NCBI GenBank assembly: GCA_003024175.1 | Contig: MDYQ01000040.1 | Coordinates: forward strand, 62,001 to 126,000 | Source: Planoprotostelium fungivorum | Lineage: Eukaryota > Evosea > Variosea > Cavosteliida > Cavosteliaceae | Reading direction: 5' to 3' | DNA: 64,000 bases | Part shown: piece after piece, positions 24,101-35,530 of the stretch | Layout: every line of letters begins with the position of its first letter | Numbering within the stretch: the first letter of the stretch is position 1 | Program-made: the position numbers and the translations under genes | The notes under the pieces: generated by a model | Database searches by the model: none | Told to the model about the DNA's origin: nothing | What the model saw: the letters and a program-made list of their open reading frames with translations, nothing else

Positions 24101-25323
24101 GAGTCAAAAAATGGAAGGGAGGGGGGATCGAACGCGTGACTCACCCTTAAAGTAGATCGTGTTGATGATCATGCCCGTATAATTACAATCGGGTAAGATA
24201 GTGAAAGAGTTGCCAGAGATGTCGATGAACTGTACATCATCAGCCACGACTCTATGGACGATCGTCTCACCGTCAAGTTCTTCAAGCCACAAATCTCGAT
24301 CATAGGTCCCGATAACTGGTTCGCATCTAACTGGAAACGCTGTCTTCCGTCAGTATCGTCTCGTACGATCGAATCAGTCTCATCAGTAAAGGCTCACAGT
24401 CAACTGAACGAGATTCGAAAGGGAGCTGGGGATGGTCGATGTGAATTTGTTATTGTTGAGCAAGAGGACAGTTAGATTTGTGAATTGACCGATGCACGAC
24501 GGTATAGTACCCTCGATTGAGTTGAATCCAAGATCCAACGACTACAAGGACTCAGATGATGTCATCTGTGAGAGGAGATCATCACCTCAAGGGTGGTGAG
24601 AGAGCAAAAGGACGAAGAGATGGAAGAGAAGTAATTGCCATAGAGCCGTAAGAATTGAAGATTAGGCAGACGACCTAGATCTCCGATCTGTCGATGTGTT
24701 AGCATCATCGTGGACAGAGACGGAGCTCACATCACCAGATATGTAGTTGTAAGTGAAGTCGATCGAGATCAGATTGGTAGCATCAGATAAGGAAGGGGAG
24801 ATGACATCGTAGATGTAGTTTCCTGTCTTTGTATCAACACATCTGAGGTGTATGATTGCATCGGATGGGAGTTGTAGAATACCTGGCAACAAGAGATACT
24901 TCAGCCAAGGAAGATCAGCCCAGACATCGCTAGGGAATGGTCCAAACAGACGATTGCTGGTGAGATCTATGGTAGTCACATTTCCTGTTTGACGTCAAAG
25001 AGGCCCTCGTTGCATACAGAAGTAGAATGCTAGAATCAGACAAGATCTTACCTGCATCATCGCAGGTGATTCCGTGAAAGTTACAGAAATCGGTACCTGG
25101 CGGGTGTAAATAAAAGAAATAAAACATCGTGTCTGTTCACCGTTCCAGCCAGCCTGCCTGTACCATTCGTTACCTACCATTGTCAGATCACAGATTTTGC
25201 GTTTCCACTGCATCGCTCACCGTCCAGTTGATCATAGAACGACTGAAGAGCAGACAGCTGATCTGCTACGACGGTGGACGACAGCAACAGAACGAAGAAG
25301 GTAAAGCAGACCATTCGGTACAT
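18137..25323 (-). CDS. LRR receptor tyrosine kinase, array copy 3
   Basis: The start at 25323 gives MYRMVCFTFFVLLLSSTVVA, nearly the copy 2 signal peptide. The N-terminal 1.5 kb of the gene body is identical to copy 2. The rest resembles copies 1 and 2 with scattered differences. The helix (VACLIIIAVVIAGFVYA, about 20010-20085) and the kinase motifs HRD-LAARN, DFG and PLKWMAPEA are intact. The tail ends EKIEREGQYSPVSVKR with stop 18139-18137, so it keeps the YSPV motif shared with copy 2. Exon junctions fall at the same LRR and kinase positions in all four genes, which shows duplication of an already intron-rich ancestor. Confidence 0.87.
23406..24944. repeat. Gene-conversion tract, identical to 15635-17173
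   Basis: Partner of the copy 2 tract, same orientation, 7,771 bp away. It spans LRR exons and at least six introns in the N-terminal third of the receptor. Intron identity argues against selection on protein as the cause. Confidence 0.85.
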
Positions 25324-25428
25324 GCTCCTGATCTGATCCGTTGAGTTTTGTGGATCCAAACACACGATTGTCCCCTCAGCCGATAAGAGTTGTTCCTGGT
25401 ACGTAAATCTAGGCGGACAGAGACATCG

Positions 25429-25470
25429 ACACATTTGAGTGAGTTTACTGTCCTCTAACACGTGATAGAC
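25429..25470 (-). promoter_or_regulatory. Conserved upstream block with E-box, kinase copy 3
   Basis: This is the counterpart of the copy 2 block, with CACGTG at 25459-25464, about 136 bp upstream of the copy 3 ATG, and the same CTCAAATGTG downstream on the coding strand. Confidence 0.45.
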
Positions 25471-25524
25471 GTGATATTTCGGTTAAAACATTCGACCGAA
25501 AGGACAAAAGGTGCAGATCGTTCG

Positions 25525-25700
25525 TCACAAAGAGGGATGAAGCTCTGTGTCACGATCGTCAGAGAAGAAGATGTTGTCTGTGTCTTTGCCCTCTGGGTAT
25601 CGACACCCAAGAGACCACAGATGTGAGCCACACAGCCACACTTGCGATCGAACTGCTGAAATATTAGTTGGAGCTATTCGTCGAAGAACAAGTTGACCCG
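25525..25700 (-). other. Small-gene relic in the gap between copies 3 and 4
   Basis: Second copy of the FDRKCGCVAHICGLLGV-coding segment, here reading on as DTQRAKTQTTSSS in one frame. A TTTCAG splice acceptor is present, but the upstream exon seen at 17993 is inverted in this gap, so the gene cannot be intact in its original form. Function unknown. Confidence 0.3.
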
Positions 25701-25807
25701 TGGAACAGAATGATCTGATATGGTCGCACGATATAGCAAAAAGACCATCGATCTGATTCAGCACTATGAGTGAATGGAACAAACTTGACTTTATGTCATG
25801 TTACGAT
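25701..25807. repeat. Inverted segment that truncates the copy 4 kinase tail
   Basis: Reverse-complement counterpart of 17951-18071. It abuts the copy 4 coding sequence directly and supplies its stop codon. The roughly 107 bp that encode the last residues and stop of copy 3 (18072-18178) have no counterpart here, so inversion came with a deletion. Confidence 0.75.
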
Positions 25808-28800
25808 TATCTTCTCCTCCGCCTGTATGACAGAAGCACGTTCCACTTTCGTGTATGCATCTTGATTGGGAGAGATGTTGTCTGTACTGTCATAACGAGC
25901 TGCTGCATCCACTGCAGTGGTGACTTCTTCTGCAGTGGCCTCATACTCTTCCACCTTGGTCGTGTTGGCGATTCTCTCGCAGATCTGAGGAAAGAGAGGT
26001 CGCCGAGATGGCTCTTCTTCCCAGCAGTCTGTCTGTTCTTTAGAATCTAGAGGATAATGATGATCAGGACAAGGACGATGTTCTTGCTGAAGGCGGAGAT
26101 CGTTTGGAAGATGACAAGCGATGATGACAGTGACGCACCTCTGATGAGCTTGTCTATCCAGAACTTGATGCCGTCTGGTATCTTCATTCTCTCTTTGTCA
26201 GTGATCACTTTCAGCGCCGCTTCCATACTGTACACTCTCAGTCAACCTTTCCTCAACGTTTCGACTCACGGCGTGAGATCAGTCCATGGGTCTTGTTCTG
26301 TCAGTATCTCCCACACTGTCACTCTGTCTCCTCTCAGCTACACGCAGACGATGTTGCGAATCACCCGAAAGAGAAGACGTCAGTTGCTTGTGAGTAGATG
26401 CGATCTCTCATGGCCTCAGGTGCCATCCACTTCAGTGGTCCCACGTTCGTTTGCGTCTGTGCGGCCTGTCTCATCATTCAACGTTCATGCAAAATGGTGG
26501 GTGGTGGTTACCGTATCCACAGTCTGAGTCTCTCTCGATAGTCCGAAATCACTGACCTATCGCACGCGTCATGATGGTTCGCGCTAATAAAAGTCTCCAC
26601 CTTTGCCTCTAAGAACTTCGACAACAAGATGTTTCTGGCTGCCAGCTACGATGTTGTCATCACAAATAGTCCATATATGTCCTCACTCACATCTCTGTGT
26701 ATGACCTTCTCTTGATGCAGATGATACATTCCCAGTGCTGTATTCGATGTCACTCTTTTGATACTAGACGATCGTAGATGAGACGCACCTATACCGTGTA
26801 CCCATCTGTACTTCTGTTCGATCGATACGTCATTCTTTGTCATATAGTCTGCCACTTATCAATCCCTCTATATCAAGAGAACAAACTCACGCAACATGGA
26901 TCCACCCTCGCAATACTCCCTATCAACATCATCAGTCACAGAAGATATCCAATTACGCGATGAAACGCCAAGAGGGCATCATCCACTCACGTGATCTGTA
27001 CACGTGTCAGCTCTCGTCTCATCGCATCCATCACATCTCACCAGAGATAGTGGGTCAGGCGGAAACGTCACTGCCATGCTGTGTCTCTGTCAGTCTCGCT
27101 CTCTCTTCTCCTTCTTTCTCTCACAATAACACTACGTTCTGTCTCTCTGTCAGCAATTGTATAAGACATGATCGGATAACTCACAGGATGAGGTCTGAGT
27201 CTCTGTAGCAGCGCCACTTCTCCCTGTGCATGGTCAGACGTCTTGATCGGAGAGATAGAATGGAAGGAAGTGTACCATAAAGTCAGCCAGCTGTGTTTGT
27301 GTCACGTGTTCTGCTCTGATCTGCATTCTCTGTTACATCTCTCTTTCTATCTTGCTCTCATACATACCTGTTTGACGGCAACATCGATACTCCTCCACTC
27401 TGCTCTGTACACGATACCGAACGCACCTACCGTTCTCTGTCACCCTCTCTTTCATGCTTCATCTCACCGCTTCCTATCTCTCTCATGTCCTTCAATTCTG
27501 AAAAGGGCGTCTATACTTGTTCAATCGCTCCTTTTATATAACAGATGCACTCACGATCGAACTCTTTGCCTCTCCCAAGTTGATGCTCTTCAGATCTAAC
27601 ATTGCCAGCTGGTTCTGCCACACGCTCTTCGTCCTGCGTGATCTGGCGTACACAAACCCAGCGACGATGACAGCGATGATGATGAGACAGGCCACACCCA
27701 CTACCACTCCGATGATGAGACCAGTGTTATTATTTCCATTGGATGTCGGTGGGTTGACGATCTGATGAGTGATCAGAGATGTCAGATGGGACTACATACT
27801 GGAACAGAGGTGGGAGGAGGATTGATGATAGCGGGTGACAGTACCTGTGCTCTTATCAAACGAAATGACCCGACTTAAATGTCTTGCGACGAAACGTATT
27901 GAAGAGAACGAGGAGACTCACATCGAAAGTTCCTATATGCTCGCCAGGTTGTACGAGCGAAGAGATGATCGCTGCTCTTCTCATCGCTGTTCCATCTGTT
28001 GATCCTTCTTCTGCCGCACTGATCTGCACGTTGGCTATCACACTGCTTCCATCAGTTGCTGTTCAATCTTCCATCTTCATTCTTTCATCGCATCACCTTC
28101 CAGATGTGACAGACACAATCGACAGTCGACTCAGCGATGTGTTCGATGCGGCTGACAGCGACAGCAAGAAGAGAGACTGATTGAAGGTGGACACTTGACC
28201 TTCCACTCTGATCTGTACAATGACTGCACTGTCGTTCTTGCTTGTTGTACATCTATCACATCTGTCAGTGAACCAATTCATCGACGATGTCTCATCGGTA
28301 GCATTTCTTATCCTAGATGACTCACTCTGCTTGACAAGAGGAGATCGATTCATACGTCACTGGACATTCGAACTCGTTGCTGCTCATGTTGCATTGCTGC
28401 AGTGATGACGGGAGGCTCGCGATGCCCATGTTATCACTGAGACGATTATCGCTGACGTCAAAGAAGGAGAGAGAAGAGAGTCTGGACAGTGATGGAAGAG
28501 AGCCGTTCAGCTCATTTGATCTCATCTGTAGCATCTGATTGAACGTCAGGCATCTATATAAACATCTAAGAGCGCACCTCTAGCTTGGACAGAGCAGACA
28601 GAGAAGGGATGCTGCCAGAGATGCGATTGTATGACACATCGATGGTCTGTAACTTGAGCTTCTGCGATATGTCTGGTAACGCTCCTGTCGTCTCCATTCA
28701 GCACTCTCATCGTCATCATCAAAGATCTTCTTCACCTGAGAATGAGTTGTGGCTGAGGTTGAGATATGTCACAGATACCAGCCCATCTATCACTGCTGCA

Positions 28801-31800
28801 TCTCCGTAGAATCTATTCGAACTGCTCCATCTCAATCATCCATTTGTTATACCTTCCCACCTCAGATCGATCTCGCTAAGATCAGCAGAGAAGGCTGACA
28901 CTTGTCCAGTCATGTTGTTGTCGTTGACATACAGCTTGGTCAGCACTCTCATCTTGTACATCGATAGAGGTATCTGTCCGTACATCCTGTCTCTCTTCAG
29001 CTCATTCTTCTATCGACATCAAGCGTCACCTGTTGTGAGAGACATCGAAGGTCTCTAATCTGACTAGATGATCGATGTTATTCGGTATAGAGGCCTGGAT
29101 CTTATTGTTGGACAAGTTCAACAGCTGATGCAGAGTGAGCAAAGTTGAGCGACAATTTCTCTCACCTGAAGCTGATTGAGTCGAAAGAGGAAAGACAGGT
29201 CATCTGTGTACAGTCCGTTTGACCCCAAGTTGAGCTGTATCAATTCCGCGAGATTTCCCAGAGATCTGGGGATCTGTACGCGTTCTCAGGACAATATTAC
29301 ATCTAGTGAGATGAACAATCACCTCAGATGATAACTGATTGCCTTCCAATAATAACGATGTCAGCTGCGTCAACTGACCCAGTGTGGGTGGTATCGGTCC
29401 TATCAGCTCGTTGCCTGACAGGTCTAGCTCACTCAAGAACGGAAAGCTGCAACAGTCAGCTCTCGCTGTCAATGTGATGAAAACAAAGATGACTGACTTG
29501 TCACGAGTGAACAGAGTCAGCAGATAGCCTCTCAGCTTGTTGTACCCGATGTTGCACGTCACCATCGTAGGATACTGTTGTCCATATCCTGCCACCGCTT
29601 TCCCCGGTAACTGTTGGCGTCATTACACATCATCGCTGTGATCACTCACATAGCTGTCCACAAACTGATTGTAAGAAGCGTCAAAGTAGACAAGAGCGGT
29701 TGGCAGTTGGAACAGTATCTTACCCGTGAATGCATTGCCAGATATATCCAGATAGACTAATGCTCCATTGAGATGTGAAATACTTTGGTCATCGAAGATG
29801 TCGCCCGTGAACTGATTGTTCGACAAGTCCAACTGATGACGTCATCACGCATCATCTCATATCACGATCACCTGTTTGACATCTTGACAATTAGGTAACC
29901 AAGAAACTTCTCCGGTAAAATAATTGTTTCCTAGCATCAGTGTCTTAACACCGTACAGGCCTGATAGATTCGATGTATCACCAGATAATTGATTCCACGA
30001 CAAGTCAACCGTGGTTAAAACTGAAATCAAGATGTGAGATGATGCATGGTCACGTACCGTACGCACACAGCATGTAGTTCAGTACGTATGGAATGGTTCC
30101 ACTGAAAGAGTTGACATCCATCTTCAGTGTAGTCATGTAGAGACATCCAAAGGAGGGTATCTGGATGTGATCAATCCATGATGACGTCACAAGAAGTCAT
30201 ACCGGTCCGCTCAAGTTGTTTCCGCTAACGATGAAAATTTCGAGGGTGTGCAATTGGTCAAAGACATCCGGTAACTGTCGTCCGTGTCAGAAAGACAGGT
30301 CTCTATCGATAGATGAGCGATCACCTGTCCGTGGAACTGATTGTCACTCAGATCGAGTAAGGTCAGCTGCGTAGAATTGCCGATGGATGCAGGTATTTCT
30401 CCCGAGAATGCATTGCCTGACACAATCTGTCATTTCACTTGATGTACACGTCGTCTCACCTCCCAATTTCAGCTGTTCCATGTCGTAGTAGAAGTATGGT
30501 AGCGTACCGCTCAGCTGATTGTATTCTGATGCGAGTCAATCCGTGAAGAACGAGAAAATACACACCCAGATTGAGCTGATTGACTGCATATCTATCGCTC
30601 AACTCTTGACTGATCGTTCCACTCAGCTTGTTCTTCGACTAACCATCTTCAGTTGATAGGTAGAGAGGTGTGTACGAGATATCACCAAGTCTAAGCTGTC
30701 CAGTGTGACGAAAGAGGGGGGTAAAGGAATTAGACCAGAGAAAGAATTGAAGGAGAGATCCAGGGAAGTCAATGATGGAAGGTTAAATACCCAGGGAGGT
30801 ATCTACCATCGTCAGATAACATTAAATTCGAATCAAACGAAGAAGGAGGATTTAAATAACCCACATCTCCTGACAGAGAATTGTCGGATAACACGAGAGT
30901 GTTTAATTCCGTCAGATTGACGAAGGAAGAAGGGATCTGTCCTGTAATCTCTGTCATCAAATTGAACGATGATGAGAATGTCACCTGTCAGTCTGTTGTC
31001 TCCCAAGTTGAGTGTTTCCAATGGTAACAGACCCAAGTCTGAGGGTATCATACCTTCGACATCATTTGCAACTGTGTGAGAGTTAAACTCGCGATAGATG
31101 ATCGACGATGTGTACTGACAGATGCTGAAGCTAGTGAGCTGAGTGAGAGCCGAGAGGTTCTGCGGTAACTCTCCATGGAATCGATTGGCGATGGCCGAGA
31201 ACTGTCTTCGATGAATCTTCCATCTACAACGCTCACTTCACCTTCTGTATCCTCCTACAGTTAGTGATGTTGGGAAATGGAGATTGGATGCTGTTCAAGT
31301 CCGCCACGAAAGTTTGTAGGTAGACGAAACGAGAGAAATCGTTTGGCATGGATGTGAAGTGATTGTAAGAGATATCGATCGACGTCAATCGAGTGCAGGA
31401 CGTCAATCGATCTGAGAGAGGACCTATGGAATCAGAGGCGACCTATTGGATGAGAAGGTCTCACCCTCTAAGAAGTTGTAAGCCAGATCGAGTATCTGTA
31501 GATAAGGATTGAAGATACCGCTGGGAACTCTGCCGCTGACGCTGCATGACATCAGATGATGTGATGATGTCAGATGATGTGATGATGTCATCGCACACCT
31601 GCTCCTCGAAACTTGAAAGGCTACCAATCGTAGATCTCCCATGGTAATAGGAATCTCACCCATCGTCCCCGCTGCTGCTCGAAGTTAAAAAAACGAAGGG
31701 AACGAACGAGGACTCACAGACAGCGTAGAATAACTGTAAGGCCATACCAGTGTAATTGCAACCGGGAAAAGAATCGAATTTGTTGTAAGAGATGTCGATG

Positions 31801-32858
31801 GACTGCGTACACCGTGAACTCGCATATCGAGAAATATCCTCACCGTCAGATTCTTTAAGGAACAGAGGAAAGTCAAAGGACCCACTATCTGGTTGGAACG
31901 CATTCTAAGAGACTATCCTTCATTCAGAATGATCACATCATCTCGCGATGGCGTCGTCATCTTCTATAACTCACTTGGAGGTGAACGAGGTTCGAGAAGG
32001 AGCTGGGCACAGAGGAGTTGATCGCATTATTCTCAAGGAAGAGCATAGTCAAGTTGGTCAACTGTCCGAAGCATGATGGGATGGAGTTGATCTGATTCGT
32101 CCCCAAATCTAATGACTAAATGGGATGAGATGGATCGGGGTGAGATCGAATGTCACCTGCAGGTTGATGAGAGAACAGAATGAAGAAGAGATGGAGGAGA
32201 ATCGGTTGTGGTAGAGCGTCAAAGTTCTAAGGTTTGGTAAGAGCCCGAAATTACCAATCTGGTCGATGTCATCATCAAATCGGTGTAGAGATCGGCCTCA
32301 CATCGCCATACAGGAGATTGTAAGTCAAGTCAATGGCAACTAAATGAGTACAATTGGACAGAGAGGACGGAATTTGGCTCGAGATGAAGTTGTCTAGGGA
32401 TCAACACATCAGTACATCGGAAGAGGATGAAGGATCACATGGTAGAAGGAGATATTCTAACGATGATAGATCAGCCCAGATGTTGCTGGGGAATATTCCA
32501 GAGAGGTGATTGTAAGTGAGATTGATGGCGATCACATTTCCTGTCGAATTGAATACGTGAACAAGTTATGGAGGAGATTCGAGTCTTCACCTCCAACATC
32601 GCATGTGATTCCGTAAAAGTTACAAGCATCCGTTCCTGGCTGATGTGAATAAAAGTATTTAAATGATGTAACGAATATTATCTACCCTTCCAGCCCGTTT
32701 GATTGTACCATTTAGCACCTAATTCCGTGAGTCCACAGTCTATGAACATGGAGGCATTGTTTACCTCCCAATTGATCGTAGAATGAATTCAGAGCGGATA
32801 GCTGGTCAGCCACAACGATTGAGGATATCAACAGACAGAAGAAGACTGTACAGTGCAT
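25796..32858 (-). CDS. LRR receptor tyrosine kinase, array copy 4 (altered tail)
   Basis: The start at 32858 gives the signal peptide MHCTVFFCLLISSIVVA. The N-cap (TDACNFYGITCD), LRR run, cap (ECPVTYESISSC), SEA-like region, helix (about 27645-27720) and kinase match the other copies, and HRD-LAARN, DFG and PLKWMAPEA are intact. It is the most diverged copy in its LRRs, apart from a 382 bp tract shared with copy 2. The C-terminus ends AEEKIIVT at stop 25798-25796, reading into inverted DNA, so it lacks the EREG-YSPVS tail. If that tyrosine is a docking site, this receptor should signal differently (inference). Confidence 0.85.
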
Positions 32859-32977
32859 GTCTTTCTGTTTCTCCTCCACTCTAATTTTACAGAACACTGG
32901 GGTTGTATCACACTCCATTGTCCTCTGTCTAGACTCTTGACATAATTCGAGTTCCTCACACGAGAAAATCTGGGCAC

Positions 32978-33016
32978 AGACACATTTGAGAGAGTTGAGT
33001 GTCCTCTCACGTGATT
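32978..33016 (-). promoter_or_regulatory. Conserved upstream block with E-box, kinase copy 4
   Basis: CACGTG at 33008-33013 with the flanking GAGGACAC and CTCTCAAATGTG, about 150 bp upstream of the copy 4 ATG. It is less similar than the copy 2/3 pair but in the same layout. Confidence 0.4.
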
Positions 33017-33425
33017 GACAAGACATATCCAGTCGGTTGTGGTAGTATGGTCCCTGCTTTCACACGAAAGAGACGGACATTGGACAATAAATGCGGCACG
33101 ATATGGAAAAGGGATAGTTCCAACGCCTTTTCCTCTTTCACGATGCATTTGCATCCACGGAGTAGCCGGTACAGCTCACCCCTATGGTATTCAGGGAAAT
33201 TGGCTGGTCGAGAGTTTGCCGCACTGAGTTGACGTCGCGCTGCGTGATCAACGTACCGTGGTGCACCACGAATGATAAGATCTCTCCAATGGTTGATGGA
33301 CACGCGAACATATTGTATGTATCTTCTCTTAGGAAGTCAGTCGTCGTCATGCAGCAGAGGTTGTGAGGTTCATCTGAAAGGCCACTATCATTGAAGACTC
33401 GATCGCACCATCTGTTCTCGTTCAT
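33007..33425 (-). CDS. Hypothetical small gene upstream of the array
   Basis: A minus-strand reading starting at 33425 (MNENRWCDRVFNDSGL ... TIGEILSFVVHHG) has a plausible 33 nt intron (GTACGT to CTCAG) that is itself free of stops. It continues RQTLDQPISLNTIG. A second frame, 33190-33007, looks coding (GELYRLLRGCKCIVKEEKAL, then LFHIVPHLLSNVRLFRVKAG), so a further intron is likely, but I could not fix its bounds. No family was recognised. The 3' part overlaps the promoter block of kinase copy 4. Confidence 0.4.
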
Positions 33426-33635
33426 TTTGAAAAGACCACAAAGCAGATAATGTTGTACGAACAGTCAATACCATTCATCGAGCGGTGTAGACGGAGATCA
33501 CGTGACAGATCGCAGCTGTCAGATGTGGCCCGATTATCCACACAACCATGTTGACTTCCCATCTTAATCGGTCTACGTGGCTTAAATCCATCAGAATAAC
33601 AGCCAGTTGTTGCCCATTATTCCTCAATCGGCAAC

Positions 33636-35489
33636 ATGCAAGGACACTGTATCACCTGCTCGGTCCTCGTCGTATCCATCGCCATCTTACTCGCTGGGAT
33701 CAACTTTCATCCCACCATCGAAGATACATCGAAGGTGATCGCGTGCATTTTCTTCATTTTGTTTCGACGTGACGTGATTCTAAGGGACGCATCAGCAAGG
33801 ATCTCGTGAATTCCATTCAAACGAGATGAAATTGATCTCTGATCTGAGAAGAAAATTGAACAGTGATGCACCTGAGAGAGAGTTCCAGGTGAATAGTTCA
33901 TAGGCCTCGTGTGATCTTGGTCTCTTTGTATCTCATCACGATTCAAGTCCTATGACTAATGTCTATCAGAACATCGAAAGGCTTTATAGAACAGACAATG
34001 CAATTCGTCTTGGAACTACAGAAGAAGCGTTGAGAGAAGAGAACCTGGCTAAGAACCGTTACACAGATGTCATACCCTGTGATTGCATCTCATTTCATCA
34101 CCTGATCTCATCCACCTCCAGACGATCACAGTCGAGTCAAACTTCAATCGAACGACTCAGAAGAGGTTTCGGATTACATCAACGCCAGCTTCATCCAGGT
34201 AACAAATTCTACATCTCCATTACCCATACATCTCAAAGAAATGGTGCGAATGATGTGAGACTGATGAGAAAAGGGAGAAGACAATCATTACATCGCAGCT
34301 CAAGGACCTCTACCCGAGACGTCTGCCGACTTTTGGAAGATGATCTGGGACGAAGACGTCAACGTGCTCGTGATGTTGACCAAGATCAACGAGAACGGAA
34401 GGGTATCTTCTCACTCTTCTCTTTCAACTCCTTTCATCCTCATCCACGACCATCACGTTTCATGATGCACACCATCAACTCTTACATGTTTGTAGGTCAA
34501 ATGCCACAGATATTACCCTGAGAAGCTAGATGGTGACAACGTCTTCCAATTCGGTGACCTACGAGTCCAACTGCTCTCCCAAAGTGAAGATCAACACGCC
34601 TCCACGGTCACTCGTACGTACCTTCTCACCCACACGGTACGTACTTCTCATGACATCATCCATCGATGAGACTTGATGAGAGTTGATGAGAGTTGATGAG
34701 AGACAGATCACCGATGAAGAGAGGACTGTGACCCATTATCAATACCTGGGCTGGCCCGACCACGGTGTACCAAAGAGCACCAAGGGCATTCGAGGTCATT
34801 CGCGTTCGCACGTTTCAGTCACTGAGTGGTAGCAGGTCTCATCGACACGATGGAAAGTCACGTGACGGAGAGTGGAACCAATGGACCTATCCTCGTCCAC
34901 TGCAGGTGAACATCCATCTACAACAGTGTAGATTGACGATACACAGCGCCGGTATCGGTAGAACGGGAGCTTTCATCACGATTCACGTTCACATTCAGAG
35001 AATGAAAAAGTACGTGACATCAGGGGCACAGTTTGACTCGAACATCTACAACACGGTGAAGAGACTGAGACAGCAGAGAGCTGGAATGGTACAACAACCG
35101 GTGAGCGGATGATTCATCTCGTTTAAGGATGCTGAGGCAAGTAGGAACAATATCGTTTCTGTTACGAGGCCATTCTAGAAGGATTGAAGGAACTCGGTGA
35201 GTGTGATGATCATCGTGTCAGATGAGCATCATCTCGTGTGAACGTCGCTCATTAGACTCAGTTGAGACTTCATCTGACAAGCATCCAAGCCAAGTTGTAT
35301 AAATAATCGGTTGGAATTAGTGTGATGTCGGATTGACACAAGTTGACGTGTCATGTGACGATCTCTGTCTTAGAGTATCAAGTGTACGATGAGATTCCTT
35401 CTGCGTTGTTCAGTTGGTTGTCTTTCCCTCTGATGTCTCCATGGTTCCTATCTTCCGATTCTGCAGAAGAGAACCAGCTTCTGATCTGA
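33636..35489 (+). CDS. Membrane-anchored protein tyrosine phosphatase
   Basis: About nine exons. The start at 33636 gives a hydrophobic segment ([17 protein letters not shown]), a signal anchor. After a short linker comes a classical PTP domain: [17 protein letters not shown] (about 34050-34150, split by an intron), [28 protein letters not shown], then [10 protein letters not shown] and the WPD loop [10 protein letters not shown] (about 34740-34770). The catalytic signature [12 protein letters not shown] is split by an intron at 34908-34950. [20 protein letters not shown] ends the domain. A further exon adds [14 protein letters not shown] and stops at 35489. All catalytic residues (Asp, Cys, Arg) are present. 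It removes phosphate from tyrosine and lies next to four tyrosine kinase genes, so a shared pathway is plausible but unproven. Confidence 0.88.
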
Positions 35490-35530
35490 TCAGATCACAT
35501 CATTGTGGAGACGACAAAAGGGGAAGAAAG

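Noticed and set aside
15635-24944. Identical 1.5 kb blocks as an assembly artefact
   Set aside because: Flanks on both sides are diverged paralogous sequence in the right order, so conversion is simpler; long reads could still overturn this.
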